This document shows positions 11,740 to 25,141 of a stretch of DNA of 64,000 nucleotides, one piece after another (the stretch's first letter is position 1; each line of letters begins with the position of its first letter). Both the position numbers and the translations under genes were made by a program. Under the pieces are notes generated by a model. The model saw nothing but the letters and a program-made list of their open reading frames with translations. It had not been told where the DNA came from and made no database searches. Source of the DNA: Aporrectodea caliginosa (lineage: Eukaryota; Annelida; Clitellata; Crassiclitellata; Lumbricidae); assembly GCA_020284085.1 (NCBI GenBank), contig JACEVL010000004.1, positions 471,307 to 535,306 of the forward strand. Direction: 5' to 3'.

Positions 11740-12060
11740 TCCCATTATTTTCTACTATTATTTTTATCTCCAAACTTCTGGAAAGGGTAGCTGCAAGTCG
11801 CTTGAGTTTCCGATCATCGTCGAACAAACTGGACCTCCCTTCTTATCCGCCTATACCAAAAATACCATTCCCAGAAACCAAACCAAACTACTCAACGTTA
11901 GCAATAACATAATCAGCCCAATGAACTACTTTCATTGTTCTTTATCTATCAGCCGCTTTTGATAGTGTATTTTATGATAAGCTCCTTCACTGTTCGAACA
12001 CTGGTTCGGCTTTTCTGGCCCAAATCACAGTTTGTATTCATTTCACCTGCAACCTCGTAC
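11740..12060 (+). pseudogene. LINE reverse-transcriptase fragment
   Basis: A + frame reads SKLLERVAASRL near 11770, the usual start of the non-LTR fingers region (KxxERxxxxRL). A second frame near 11940 reads LYLSAAFDSVFYDKLLHC, matching the RT block LDLSAAFDTVDHxxLL. It is followed by sequence encoding NTGSAFLAQITV in place of the usual FGI/FSGPAxxW block. Stops and a frameshift separate the blocks, so the copy is dead. A sister fragment with the same FSG segment lies at 18190-18360. The motifs are visible directly; the clade (CR1/L2-like) is inference. Confidence 0.7.
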
Positions 12061-12994
12061 TCAATCAGTCCGTATCAATAAATAAATTACCTTTGATTGC
12101 AACTGCTTTTGTGTTTTTGAACTGCGCTGTTTTATAAGGTTTCTGTAACATTTTACACCATGTACCACTCCACTCAGTTCGTTCATTATTAAAAGCTCTC
12201 TAGAATACCACATGTAGGCTTAAGATATCCAGATATTCCTCTCACTCTTCAGCTCCTCGTCTGATTTAGGTCTGCGACTAAACTTGCTTTTGTTTTCTGT
12301 GAAGTTCAGTATTGATTGGTCAGCACAAAGCTTCTCCTGAATCGTTCTAACTCAATTCCTTCTTCAGGTACAAGTCAACAACTCCAAAAAATTGGACTTT
12401 GATCATAATCAATTGAATGGATTGACTGCATATCGTTCCGAATGCGCACGCGATTTAGGCATAACATTTGAAGACTTTTTGTTATGACCCGGGTGACCGG
12501 GTCAGAGAATGTTGAACCTGTTGTAGTTTATGCTCTAGGACAGGTCGCTCTCTGTCTTTGATCACCGAGCAGAAGCTGTTCAAAGCTTTGAAATTCAATT
12601 ACCAGTTCTGTGCGTTTATGGTTATTCAATGTCATTGAGAACTAAACTTGAAACCCTCATGTTTCAGTTTGTTTATCCACCGGGGCTTGGCTTCTGGTTT
12701 CTCGCGCTTCTCGTAGTTAGACCTGGATTCTCTAAGCGATTATGATTTTCACTACGATTTAACTTGGGGCTGCGATCTATTGATGCTCTAAGCATTATGA
12801 TAACGGCGCTATAGAAGTTTTTAGATTAGATTAGATTAGAATAACACTTACTATAGATTCGGTAAAAGCCGTATCTTCAATCCGCGGCGGAAAGTTGACA
12901 CGTGACGGTATCGCGTACTTGACATTTGCACGGCTTTTAATTGTTGGACTTGATTTAGTCAAATCTCTAACTGGATGAAAGGTCTTCTGTAGTC

Positions 12995-13046
12995 AAATTA
13001 TGTTCGCGTAACCACGTCTTCCCTGGTAGGCCTCTCACAAGCATGT

Positions 13047-13095
<49 letters not shown>

Positions 13096-13215
13096 CTCTC
13101 TCGCAATTCTTCGAAAGGCCTATATAGTTTATGTTTGTGGGCGGGAACCTATAGCTCCCTCTATGAAAATTTGCTCCGTCCTCGAACATCTCCTCTGACA
13201 TAGCGTTGAGTCGAA
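12995..13215 (-). repeat. Unknown dispersed repeat, copy 1 (with TC tract)
   Basis: TATGTTCGCGTAAC(C)ACGTC and CTTCCCTGGTAGGCCTCTC at 12999-13048 recur almost exactly at 14047-14096. The copy continues through a (TC)n tract (13049-13092) to GAAAATTTGCTCCGTC and CTCCTCTGACATAG, which match 14208-14250. The orientation assigned is arbitrary. Confidence 0.65.
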
Positions 13216-13589
13216 AGGGTCAATGAGATATAGTCTTAAGTGTAAAACAGCTGAAGAGTCTTAAATTGCGATGGATTGCGATCTTGTTTAAGTACCTAAA
13301 GCCCGAGGTGTAGCCTAAAGCTGATAAAGGCTAAGCAATCACGACAAATATCGCTGCGTGCCGTCAGATGAACATTCTCGGTTCTTCTAATTTTGACTTG
13401 AATAATGCATTCGTATTCAAAACTGCACACAAAATGTTACCAAGTCGTCAGAGTAATTTATCATTTTAAGGTTTATTATGTACTCATTTTAGCATATCGT
13501 TTTATATATTGTACATGGCATTTTAATACCAATGTCCATGACAACCGTCATCGATCCAGCTTCCATTTAGAGTCTACACAAATATTATT

Positions 13590-13840
13590 TTGATCAATTT
13601 AGCTTATACATGCACAGAAAGTTATTTTCATCAATCCAACTTCTAGTTCAACAAGACACTATTTTTATCAATCCAACTTTTAGTTTAACAAGAAACTATA
13701 TTCATCAATTTAACTTCTACTTTCACAAAAATTAAATTTATCAATCCAACTTGTATTTCGGCAAGAATGATTTTCGTCAATCCAATTTCTATTTAAGCAA
13801 CAAATTTTTTTATCTATCCAACTTTTGTTTCAGCAAGAAT
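13590..13840. repeat. Degenerate tandem repeat, about 43-bp unit
   Basis: About six units containing ATCAATCCAACTTCTAGTT followed by CAACAAGAAACTA repeat with heavy divergence. No coding potential is visible. Confidence 0.75.
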
Positions 13841-14042
13841 TGGGCACTAATATCTTTTCCATTGCAGACTTGCATGGGTCTATAATTGTAGTAGCCTACC
13901 TACCAAGCTACGTTTTACGTTATTATGTTGTAGCTGCGCGCTTTTGTCTTGCGCGTCTTTGTCGGGGTTGTTATCATTGCGCGCATAAGTCGCGCATTTG
14001 TCGGCGCGCTTTTGTCGGCGAGCTTTTGTTACGGCGCCAGTC

Positions 14043-14262
14043 AAGTTATGTTCGCGTAACTACGTCTTCCCTGGTAGGCCTCTCACAAACACGTAGAAAG
14101 CGGGCAATAAAATCCATCTACATTGATTCCGTAGTAAACGTTCCTGTCCATGGTGGATTGAAGCATAGCCAGCACCACAGCGAGTGCATGGGAACCTAGC
14201 CAACTCTAAGAAAATTTGCCCGGTCTCGAGCAGCTCCTCTGCCATAGAGTTGAGTTGAATGA
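14043..14262 (-). repeat. Unknown dispersed repeat, copy 2
   Basis: This is the fullest copy of the local family shared with 12995-13215 and, inverted, 11430-11505. It runs from TATGTTCGCGTAACTACGTC to GCCATAGAGTTGAGTTGAAT and lacks the TC tract. No target duplication or poly-A tail was found, so the class is open. Confidence 0.6.
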
Positions 14263-14264
14263 AG

Positions 14265-14362
14265 AGTGGACATAATCCCCCTGGACATAATCCCCGGACA
14301 TAATCCCACGGACAAAATCCCCGGACAAAATCCCCCAAGCTAGGACATAATCCCCCCAGGTT
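14265..14362. repeat. Minisatellite GGACATAATCCCC
   Basis: About seven copies of GGACATAATCCCC or GGACAAAATCCCC with short spacers. Confidence 0.85.
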
Positions 14363-15786
14363 ACGATATAATCATATAATATTTTTTGATTCCACTGGAA
14401 AAGTTTATTATGCTAGACTATTATACACGTAGCCTACTAGTCTGCCAAAATTTGTCCAAAATTGTTACAAGCGACGGCAAAATAACAACTATTGGTGAAA
14501 CCGTAGTTTACGTTGATAAATTATTTCATATTGCCAATTTAAAATGGAAGCTGGATTGGTTAACATAAGGTTTACACAATGAGATGTATACTTACGGTAA
14601 AGCAGCTGAAGAACTTGATCAAAATTGCGATAGATAGTTATAGTTAATGATATTTTTTAGTTATAGTTATAGTTATCGTTAACGAAATTCTTTTATTTTC
14701 GTTAACGAACATTTTCATTATCGTTATCGTTAACGAGAATCACACTGGCCCATTCCAACAACATTTGCAAGGTACAAAACAATGCATACATACTTACGCA
14801 TAATATATGCATGCATGCACACAAACATACATACATATACGTGTATGTAGGCTTGTATACATGCATAAATAGATACATACATGCATACATAGGAACGATG
14901 GAACTTAGGACCTTAAAGAACTGCAACATCTGCCTACAATGTTAAGCTCGATAAGGTTTTATGAGCGCAGTATCGTTTTATTTTAACCCACACTGTTCTA
15001 ATCTCATGCCGTGCCTGGATATACAGCAACTAAAAGGCACATTGGGTTTCTCGCGCCCAACAAACGTTTCTCCACTCAATGCGAGTCCTTAATAGATGGT
15101 TAAATAGGGATAAGAGCATTACTAGAGCTGTTCCTTCGAGGAGTCTAAGAGGCGCTTTGGTGAAACGTGATTTTCACATTTGCCATTCGTCTCGTTACTC
15201 GTTGGCACCGTATAAGACTGATCCAGTCTAGCAGTATGCCAGCGTGTTTATTCCCTGTAAGAGGGTTTACTGGACTTGGCGTCTCGCGATCTGATTTTTA
15301 CGAGAAACTGTTAACATGTTTTTCCGTTCTCCCGTTCGTCGCTTCGTGGTCGTGGAGTGGATGGTACGTCTCGTCGAAAGGCTTTCGGCTATTTTTCTTT
15401 TTCGATTGTTCTGCCCTTTGAACTGTCAATCACGGTTGATCTTCTCTTGTAAATACTATTTAGCACTTCAGAGTAATTTCTGGTAGGAGCAGCCACACTG
15501 TAGCAGCGCGAACGCTGAAGTGATCCCGGTCGTCTACAGCGTGAACTGTGGACGTCTTCAGCGCTTCAGAAAACCGTCTCCAGGAACTGGCTTAATATGC
15601 GAAGGCACTTAGCTCAGACAAATGGCAAAGGCAAAGGTTCGTCTGATGGGTTCTTCCGCACAGGGTCGACATTAAAAGGTCAACAGGTCAACAGGTAGAT
15701 AGATCAATGGATGCAGAGATCTAGTTGAGTTTCACTGAAGTGCTGTGACCTGGAGAAAATGGACCTAGACACATGGCTGAATGAAT

Positions 15787-16145
15787 AGATGGATGGATGG
15801 ATGGATGGATGGATGGATGGATGGATGGATGGATGGATGGATGGATGGATGAATGGATGGATGGATGGATGGATGGATGGATGGATGGATGGATGGATGG
15901 ATGGATGGATGGATGGAGGGAGGGAGGGAGGGAGGGAGGGAGGGAGGGAGGGAGGGAGGGGAGGAGGGAGGAGGGAGGGAGGGAGGGAGGGAGGGAGGGA
16001 GGGAGGGAGGGAGGAGGGAGGGAGGGAGGAGTGAGGGAGGGAGGGAGGAGGGATAGATAGATGGATGGATGGATGGATGGACAACGTACGGATGGGTGAA
16101 TGGATGGATGGATTGATGAATGGATGAATGGATGAATGGATGCAC
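15787..16145. repeat. (ATGG)n-(GGGA)n compound microsatellite
   Basis: About 125 bases of ATGG repeats, then about 140 bases of GGGA/GGA repeats, then ATGG again. Frames encoding DGWM or IHPS repeats are artefacts. The G-rich central tract could form G-quadruplex or triplex structures. Confidence 0.97.
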
Positions 16146-16984
16146 AGACAGACAGAGGTAGATCGAGTGATTAATTACTTGCTTGCATGATTGATCGATC
16201 GATTGAATGAATAACTGATTGATTTATATTGGCCTACTATACTGCTTGGATGAGAAAGTTTCCTTAAAAAATCACATAGATGTCAGTGTTGAGTTCAACG
16301 CCTGCGCAAAAGTTGCGAGTGGAGTAGGGAAACTGTGAAGGGCGTAAACGACGTCTGGTGAATTGAATGTGTGTTTGTGTGGCTGAGCGATTGCAGACTT
16401 CTAAGGCGTAGTGACAGGAAATGGCTGTGTTCTGCATGAGACAGAAGCGGTTTGATCAGGATCATCCTAACGTAAATACCTGGTTAATGCACGACGATGG
16501 CTAGAGGCATTTGACTGAGTTACGGGTAAGAGGTAAACAGCTTCTGTTCGGTAATGAAACACTTTCACTGTGACATATAATCAGACACTTATCGAGCTGC
16601 CACAGAAAGAGCCACCCACAGGCGGGCTATAGCTACAGAGAACCACACACACAGGCGGGCTATAACCGCAGTTGCCCTTTGAGGAGAGTCTACAGTATTA
16701 GTTGCTGTTTTAGACCCGCTCGATCCGAAAAATTGAATTGATCGTTTACGGCCCGGTTTTTTTCGGTCCTTGATTTCGGTGAGACCCTGGAAGGGCGTTT
16801 CGTGTCAGTTTTTTCCAGTTTGCTCGTGGCATCGTGGTTAAAGAGTGGTGGAAGAGGGAAGGGCTTCCACGTCTGTAACACGTCTTTGTGCTCTACATAT
16901 GTCATGTAAAGATCAAAGGAAGAGAGAGGAAGTGGAAGAAAAAAATAGAGCGCCTTTAAAATATAGATTGTCACAGACAGAACG

Positions 16985-17410
16985 ACACACAGACAGACAT
17001 AAAGACATACATACATACATACATACATACATACATACATACATACATACATACATACATACATACATACATACATACATACATACATACATACATACAT
17101 ACATACATACATACGAACATACATACATACATACATACATACATGCATACATGCATGCATGCATGCATGCATACATACATACATACATACATGCATGCAT
17201 GCATACATACATACATACATACATACATACAAACATGCATACATACATACACATAATCAGACAGGCAGGCAGCAGACAGATACATAATCAGACATACATA
17301 CAGATATAAACAGACAGACACAACAGACACATAGGCACACAGAAAGACAATGCACATGCTGAGACAGACACACAGACAGACACACAGACAGACACACAGA
17401 CAGATGCGCA
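16985..17410. repeat. (ACAT)n and (GACA)n microsatellites
   Basis: About 250 bases of ACAT, with some GCAT variants, then imperfect CAGACAGACA to 17410. Met-Tyr-Val-Cys and His-Thr-Tyr-Ile frames across it are artefacts. Confidence 0.97.
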
Positions 17411-18189
17411 GATAGATTCGACCAGATTGCTCTTTTGTTCTGCCGCCGGTCACTGTTCGTTGGTCTGGATGCTGTATAATGTATACGATGTCTTCTTCCC
17501 ATGGAAAGACTTTCCCCTCCATCCATGCATCCATCCATCCATCCTACCATCGCCCTCTTGTGTGGTCTCGTTTCCATCTCCCTCCTCCCGCAAGCGAGAT
17601 GCCAGGGTTGCTGCGGAGAGTCTGACAGATCCAGAACATCTGAATCTTCAGACGCTTTCTCAGCTGCGATGCTATACTATGGTTGACCTATTCCCTATTT
17701 ACAGACGCCAGCGATCGCTTCTATTTGCTAACGGCTTCGATAATTAGCCTCTGGTAGTTTATACGCAGACAGCTAGTAACTGCCTGGTAAGAGTAATTTT
17801 CAGTGGCTTCACAGAGTTTGCTAACAGCTTGTTTGCGTAGCGCATATTTTATGTACTGCAGCCAGTCGACAAGGTCTGTTTATGTAGCAATGATTACCGC
17901 GCTTATAGCCTAACACTTGAAGCAACAGAGGACAAAATCTAAAGCGAAAGGTCACCGAGTTCACCAGGCAGCTTTACACTTTCTTTGCTTCGAGGATTTA
18001 ATGGTAAAATGCGTGGCGCATCTATCGTCAAATATCCCTGGATGCAAAAGAACTACAATTTAGTTGTTTTCTGTCTAGCACTGTCTGTCTCTCTGTCCCT
18101 GGCCCAAATTACAATTGAACTGCATTTTTATTTGGCTACGAAGGTTCGCTGTGATAAGTTTCACCACGACATCCCCTTCCAGATTGTAT

Positions 18190-18360
18190 TCAACCCTGAG
18201 GCACCTCTTTCGGGTGGTCGAGCTCTCTCTCGATTCTGCTCTTGAGACTCGATAAACTCTTTCACTGTCTCGAACACTGGTTCGGCTTTTCTGGTCCTGC
18301 TTACAGTTCGTTTGCACAGAACTCGCATATGGTATTTAACGGTTGTCCTCAATATCTGTA
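18190..18360 (+). pseudogene. LINE reverse-transcriptase fragment
   Basis: A + frame reads LDKLFHCLEHWFGFSGPAY, matching the RT segment LLxxLxxxFGFSGxxLxWF of CR1/L2-like LINEs. The DNA CGAACACTGGTTCGGCTTTT is shared exactly with the fragment at 11740-12060, so both come from one family. No intact frame remains. Confidence 0.6.
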
Positions 18361-18572
18361 GACTTGGTGCCCTAATATTTATTTGGTAGTTCTCACAGTT
18401 CGACTATTTTCTGCCGTATATCAGGCGCTGTTTTCCATGTACAGGAAATCCGATACTCTACGGTCTGACCAGGTAATGCGTACGGGCATAGTAAATATCC
18501 TCAACCTGGTCAATGCTGATTGCAACTGAGTTGCGCTTATCTGAAATGGGGCCTTGGACATTTCCCATCTGT

Positions 18573-18828
18573 CCTCGCTGGATTGCCAGCCTTTCTGGCT
18601 CCACTGAAGGTGGTGCATCTTTGCAAGCCTGCATCCTGTCCAGCTGTGAAGTGTCCAAGAGTTTCTGTATAATGGCCCCAGAACAATGACTAACTGAATC
18701 CTCGCTGGCTTTCTCAGCCTTTCTGGCTCCGCCGCGGGCAGCGCATCTTGGTAAGCCTCCATCCTGTCCAGGTGTTAAGTGTCCAAGATTTTCTGTGCAA
18801 TGACTCGAGAACAATGACTAACTGAATC
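18573..18828. repeat. Two-copy tandem repeat, 127-bp unit
   Basis: Each unit starts CCTCGCTGG, contains CAGCCTTTCTGGCTCC and CATCCTGTCCAG, and ends GAACAATGACTAACTGAATC. Copies occupy about 18573-18700 and 18700-18828 with roughly 85 per cent identity. Both strands are open across it, but no domain is recognised. Confidence 0.75.
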
Positions 18829-19484
18829 GGATGCTCCATTCCCGCAAGAGACTTTCTTTCATAAGCAATGGGAACACCGCCTCCTTCGAACAGACATGGC
18901 AGTTTTATTGGCTTCAACAACAAGCCAGGCTGCAAGGACTGGAAAGTCCTTATGTAGCGTAGTAGACCTATTTTTTGGGCGATAATCGGGGTTCCAGAAA
19001 ATTTTACATCTTGTTTTCATAACAAACGCATGCAATTAATTATATTTGTAAAGGCAAATTGACGAATAATTATGTTTGCAATATATACAATTGCCGATGA
19101 AGATTTAAAACATCATATCTAACATTAGAAACAAAATTTTAAGTGTGGCGACATCTATGTTTAAGAGTGAAAAGTATGTACATATTATTCTCGCGAGTAA
19201 CCATTCCTGTAATATAGATTCCTTGGCCAGGCTGAAAGCAGTCGCCTCGATCGCCACATGCACCGCTTGCGATATACCCGTAAGCGCTTCTGAACTAAGG
19301 CTCGAATTTCAGACATTCCGCATTGCGACAGGCATGTGGGGCAATGATCGAGGAGAACTGATCTTACGGATTGTCCCACAGCCTTCGACCAGGTTGGAAC
19401 CCAGATACGACGCCTTATTAACTGTCAACAGTTGACCAGGCCTGACCAAATACGGCATTCGTGCTACAAAGAGAACAGCTGGGC

Positions 19485-19547
19485 TGGGAGCGCTTCTGAG
19501 TAGATTTCTTGAAGGGCGCTATATAAATCTCCAGAATGAATGAATTG
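19485..19547 (+). mobile_element. Retroposon tail GGGCGCTATATAAAT-(GAAT)n
   Basis: GGGAGCGCTTCTGAGTAGAT then TTCTTGAAGGGCGCTATATAAATC and GAATGAATGAAT. The same ending terminates the SINE at 33330 and the LINE fragment at 47745. Confidence 0.65.
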
Positions 19548-19764
19548 GACAATTGGACTTGTCAGTTCTTCCAGATGGCGTGATTGACATCCCGAGGGGA
19601 GAGACACAGAGCGGTAGATGCCTAGTCTGAAACGCTACTGCCACTGACACCCTGGAAAAATTATACGGCGTCAGATCAACCGAGATTGGGGATTCTGTCT
19701 GCTGCTAGGATAACAGCTGAATGAAAATATCTAAATACATTGCAATATTATTGTCATCGTACCG

Positions 19765-20030
19765 CTTTGTGCCCTTGGTCTTCTTGAAACTCTGGGCCCA
19801 ATAAATCATGATGGCCTTGCTCTTATCAATCTGCTCGGCTACCCCGCTCTGCTCAAATATCGAGAGATAAAAGGAGACTACTTTCCTCCATCAGCGCTTA
19901 TCTCTAACCACGCAGCGCTTCAGTGCAGTCGCTTCTGCTGCAACTTTTCCACCGATAAAACCATCCGTGAAGTCTGTCCAGCCATTCCAGAACAACGCTC
20001 CCATATTTTGTTTAATCCCGAGGGAACATA
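19765..20030 (+). pseudogene. Possible LINE reverse-transcriptase remnant
   Basis: One + frame reads LGLLETLGPINHDGLALI, which resembles the RT block LLDLSKAFDTINHDxLL, but it is weak and lacks flanking blocks. Treat it as a possible, heavily decayed LINE piece. Confidence 0.25.
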
Positions 20031-20127
20031 TGAACATCGGGTTAAAAATGACAACAGCAGCTGTCGTGGCCCAGATGTAGTTTACAATTTTCTGATTGTT
20101 TTCGGTTCCTAGGGGTTATTTGTACTT

Positions 20128-20595
<468 letters not shown>

Positions 20596-20737
20596 AGACG
20601 GACAAAATGACGCAACCCATGATCCAATGGAGACATCATACCTATTCCAGCGGATCTCAATGGCTCTTCAACGGGGGAACGCCATCTGCCTCTCCGGGAC
20701 ACTGCCACCGATCTCTGAACTCTGATGAAATGACACT

Positions 20738-21412
<675 letters not shown>

Positions 21413-22617
21413 TTAGATGGTTATTTTTCGCATGCATAGTGCATGCAGAATTTCCTAGAAACCCGACTGGCTTCTTTCGTTCATCCATGAGGCGAACACG
21501 TGGCGACGAAGCATCGCGAGAGACCGAGGAGACTGCGCAGAAGAAAAACCAGATGCCGGATATCCAGTTACCCATAATTCCACTTCCGTTATCGGGGGTC
21601 CGTGGCTGGGAGCGGGGGGAACTGCGTCGGTGTGCTGCAGGCGGCAAAAGAGTCTGGGGTTCTGGGCGAGGTCCTGGCAGGGCGGCTTCACCGTCGGCGG
21701 CGGCGGCGGTTTTGCTGCTCCCACTGCCGAGTATTATACGCATCCGGTATATACAGCAGCTCGTCAGCCGCTTGGACGATAATAGGCATTGAGTCGAGAC
21801 CAGTTTTAAAGAACTACTCCTAGATGTCGCCCCAAGATGATTGATGGAGTTGACGTCATGTGCGCTAAAGCAACAAAGACGTATACAGCGCTTATATGTT
21901 ATCTCTCTGATATCGATATTCTTGTCTACGAGCTGGCACTGCACATAGACACAAAGTAAATGTGCTGCTTCGATTTATATAGCGCTACACTTATCTTTTG
22001 TGCATATACCAAGACCGCTTGTATGGCTACTTGTATCCAATATATTTGCCCATTGTGCCATAGATAGTGCGAGGTGATTGTGTCGTTGTGCGTATGCGTT
22101 AAGATTGATAATTGCTTAATATAAGCAGACTGCTATACACGTATTAATAGGTTTCTTGAGCATGCCATTTATCATGTGTAATGCGTGTGGTCTATGTATT
22201 GCTTGCGTCTGTGCAGATCTGCAAATTTGGGCAATGTGTAGCATCTTCATTCATCTCTGTCCATTGCCACGTTTCTTGCCTCCTCATCTAACGGTCATGT
22301 CATCTCATGTCATCTTATGTCATCTCATATTATCTCTGATGGTCTAGCGTTGTGTCTTTCTTGACCTTTTCTTGACCTTACTCCGTTTCGTTTGCTTAGA
22401 GGGAAACAATTCGTCGCTTGACTATAATCATACAGTTATACAGCTGTACAATGCAACTGCAATTTGATAATGCCTTCCTTACGAAGTTCAGAAACGCAAA
22501 TTGAAGCCGGGCAACATTAAGAGCCATAAGTAGACTGGAAGAGGAAAGTTTTCAGTTTAGAGCGAAAGACACGCTAGGAGAGTTGTAAACATGATGGAGT
22601 ATTGTATTTGAACACTT

Positions 22618-22820
22618 GTTATAGCGCCCCTACCAGATTCCTATTCAGAGGCGCTCCCTACTACTGCGCAGACGCTGAATCGGAGTTTCACGCCGAAGCG
22701 CATGAGCAATTGCGAGTGAAGGACTTGCCCAGGGTCCATACGAGGCGACTTTGAGGTGGATTCGAACCCGCAACCCTCCAGCTGCAAGGCACCGAACATA
22801 CCCCTAAACCACCGCGCCCC
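22618..22820 (-). mobile_element. tRNA-derived SINE, family A
   Basis: Read on the - strand: head GGGGCGCGGTGG with an A-box-like segment, GTTCGGTGCCTTGCAGC, the B box GGTTCGAATCC, then the body CTGGGCAAGTCCTTCACTCG and the tail GGCGCTATAA. The same organisation occurs at 33330-33543 (+), 31858-32091 (+) and truncated at 36370-36507 (-). Polymerase III boxes, a shared body and a retroposon-type tail support a SINE rather than a functional tRNA. Confidence 0.8.
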
Positions 22821-22821
22821 A

Positions 22822-22990
22822 GTTGTATTGTAATGTGTTGTATTGTATTGTACTCCACGTTTATATTGCGACCGAGCCACCCGCAGTAAAGATCCGAAAA
22901 ATTAATCTCTGATAAACCGACCGACCTCGGAATCGAACCCGGGGCGTCGACGTGGAGAGCGGGCTACCAACCCACTCGGCCACTCAGGAT
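22822..22990 (-). mobile_element. tRNA-derived SINE, family D, with TACAA tail
   Basis: On the - strand the head reads GGATCCTGAGTGGCCGAGTG then GGTTGGTAGCCCGCTCTCC, with B box GGGTTCGATTCC. The 3' tail is (TACAA)n at 22822-22852. The A box GTGGCCGAGTGGG resembles a Ser/Leu-type tRNA. No tRNA 3' half folds properly, so it is a SINE. Confidence 0.65.
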
Positions 22991-22992
22991 CC

Positions 22993-23210
22993 TTAAAGTA
23001 GAGAGTTCCACATGGAGAGACCGGTTACTGAGAATGAACATTGGCCAAAGACAAGACGTGTACCAGCAACAACATACTTTCCAGCAGATGCTGATCGAAG
23101 ATAGGAGCGGCCTTTAACAGAGTTGCAGTGTGTGATCATGGAAGATAAGTGGGAAGGCAGATGATCTGTGCGTGCTCTGTACATGAGGAGTGCCAGCTTG
23201 AAGCGGATAC
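22993..23210 (-). pseudogene. LINE C-terminal RT fragment
   Basis: The - strand frame reads HLPSHLSSMITHCNSVKGRS and, later, FGQCSFSVTGLSMWNSLL. This matches the conserved non-LTR C-terminal block (RSFSVAGPxxWNSLP). The copy lies against SINE D and is truncated at both ends. Confidence 0.65.
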
Positions 23211-24179
23211 GCTCAGCCAGGAAGCCAGTGTAGAGAACGAAGAACAGGTGTGATAATTATGGTCTCGGTATTTTTGTCCAAGTGACCAACAAAGGTTCTG
23301 CTAAGGCCAATAAACTACTCGGCTGGACACTGGACGATTTTTCGCACCTAATAGTACTAGCAAGTCTTAAATATTTTAGACTAGGTGTCTCTTGAGCACA
23401 GAATCGCGTTATTTGGTGATATCATGAGCTCATAATATATAAATAATATTATACTTCTGCGTGCATGTATACACATGACGTCGAGAGTCGGATATGACGT
23501 CATAAATATGGTCGACTTCCGACCGACGCATAAAGCGCCCTCTGGCAATTATTATCGAACCGCCAAATGTCAGACGTTGGCCCGCGCAACCGCCTCAACG
23601 TAATGCTGCATTCCTGTGTTTTGCACCGCTTGCAACTCGCGATGTCTGTTGTGCTAGAAATGAGCTGTGAGTGATTGATTCTGGAAACAAACAGCGCCAC
23701 ACCGACCCACCGCCCGACTCACTGAATTATTATCATTATTATAGTTATTTTCAAAAACTGTTTACCCAAAGGATGAAATCCAGGGGTGTAGTATAAAGTA
23801 TTATATGAAAGGCAACAGACTGTGTCTCTGCGATGGCTATAATTCTGCGTCGACGTATTATAGCTCATCAAACGCAGCCAGGAAAACAATCGCATTGAAA
23901 CATCGGATTGTTTATGCAACACGTTGGAACAGTGAAATATCTCCCCCTTGGGTCTCCGTACCCTGGTCAGATGGCGACATGGAATGGCCCTGAACTTCAA
24001 TCCCTGGTGATCGAACGGACAAAGGGTCTCAACGGCCAGAGGGACGAACTGGTGTAAGAGGGTGACAGGCTTTCATCAGAGGATATGCGAGAAATTATTA
24101 TCATTTGTTAATTAGAAACTTTTGTAACACGAGTGTCTTTTTCGTGGTGGATCAACCCATGGCGTACCAAACCCAAGCC

Positions 24180-24312
24180 GTAATCAAGTCAACAGGTCAA
24201 TCAGGTCAATCAGATCAATAGGTCAATCAGGTCAACAGGTCATACAGATCAACAGGTCAGCAGGTCAATCAGGTCAATATGGTCAACATCCAGGTCAACA
24301 TCCGTATCAGCC
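24180..24312. repeat. Minisatellite of GGTCAATCA / GGTCAACA
   Basis: About thirteen short units of AGGTCAATCAGGTCAACAGG type, 8-12 bases each. Confidence 0.85.
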
Positions 24313-24951
24313 GCTGAGACAATGAAGAAGACGACGGTGGATAAGCAATATGAAAACAGTTTTCAGTTGACTCGGCATAACGAGCAGAGACAGGAAGAGA
24401 AAGAAACGCTTGTTGATCCAGTACAGTTCTAGTTTTAGAATGACCGAAGAAAGTCAATCAGATGAACTGGGTGAATATTGGTTAGACTGTGGATGAAGAT
24501 TGATTTTAAATACCGTGATTACCTAGAGTTAAATGTCTCATAAACCACGAGTCGAAATTTGAAAGCGTACAACACACAATACAACACATACAACTGGGGC
24601 GCACTTGCAGCTGGAGGGTTGCCGAATCCATTTGAAAGCTATTATAATACTTGTATAATTAAGCCTGTATACATTTATTGAAAAGCTAGCAGAAAAGTTG
24701 AAAGATTTAATTCCTCGGAGTTGTCGGATGACGGTTTGCAACGCACCATGGGTCCATAGGCTACTTGTATCACGCGTAGACGATTCAGAATATCTCTTTT
24801 TGATAATCACATTGATTTCCATACAACATGAATTTATTCGCCAGAGTTATGCGCATTCAACGTATGGCACGCCATATGCATCGCCACGTTCCGTTTTTGT
24901 ATGCATCTATATTCCCATATCTACTGCTTTAAGTATTTATGCTATTTGTGA

Positions 24952-25141
24952 CATGGTAGCCGACTGGTTTAAGCGCTTCGCCTTGCAACGCGGACTATGC
25001 AGGTTCAATCCTCCCGTGAGATGGTTAGGCCTATATACTATGTAGAAACCTTGATCAAGTCCTTCAGGCACAATTCCTCAGAGCCATGGATTGATGTTTC
25101 GACGTTAGACAGTGGCGCTTAATAAATTCAGACGTAATAAA
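24952..25141 (+). mobile_element. tRNA-derived SINE, family B
   Basis: An A-box-like TAGCCGACTGGTTTAAGCGC and B box GGTTCAATCCTCC are followed by ATCAAGTCCTTCAGGCACAA and the tail CAGTGGCGCTTAATAAAT. The tail matches 39440-39478. The body phrase CAAGTCCTTC is shared with SINE family A, so the families share a central domain under different tRNA heads. Confidence 0.7.

Noticed and set aside
14640..14740. GTTATCGTTAACGAAA inverted motifs suggesting a MITE
   Set aside because: The repeats are short and no target duplication or second terminus could be defined.
15704..17534. Long frames with DGWM, IHPS, MYVC and HTYI repeats
   Set aside because: They follow tetranucleotide repeats whose three-frame translation is always open; no gene structure supports them.
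17985..18245. A + frame with a signal-peptide-like start (NLVVFCLALSVSLSLA)
   Set aside because: It runs into a LINE RT fragment in another frame, with no donor or downstream domain to support a secreted protein.
22822..22990. A possible functional tRNA gene on the - strand
   Set aside because: A and B boxes are present, but the 3' half does not complete a cloverleaf and the sequence continues into a SINE body with a TACAA tail.
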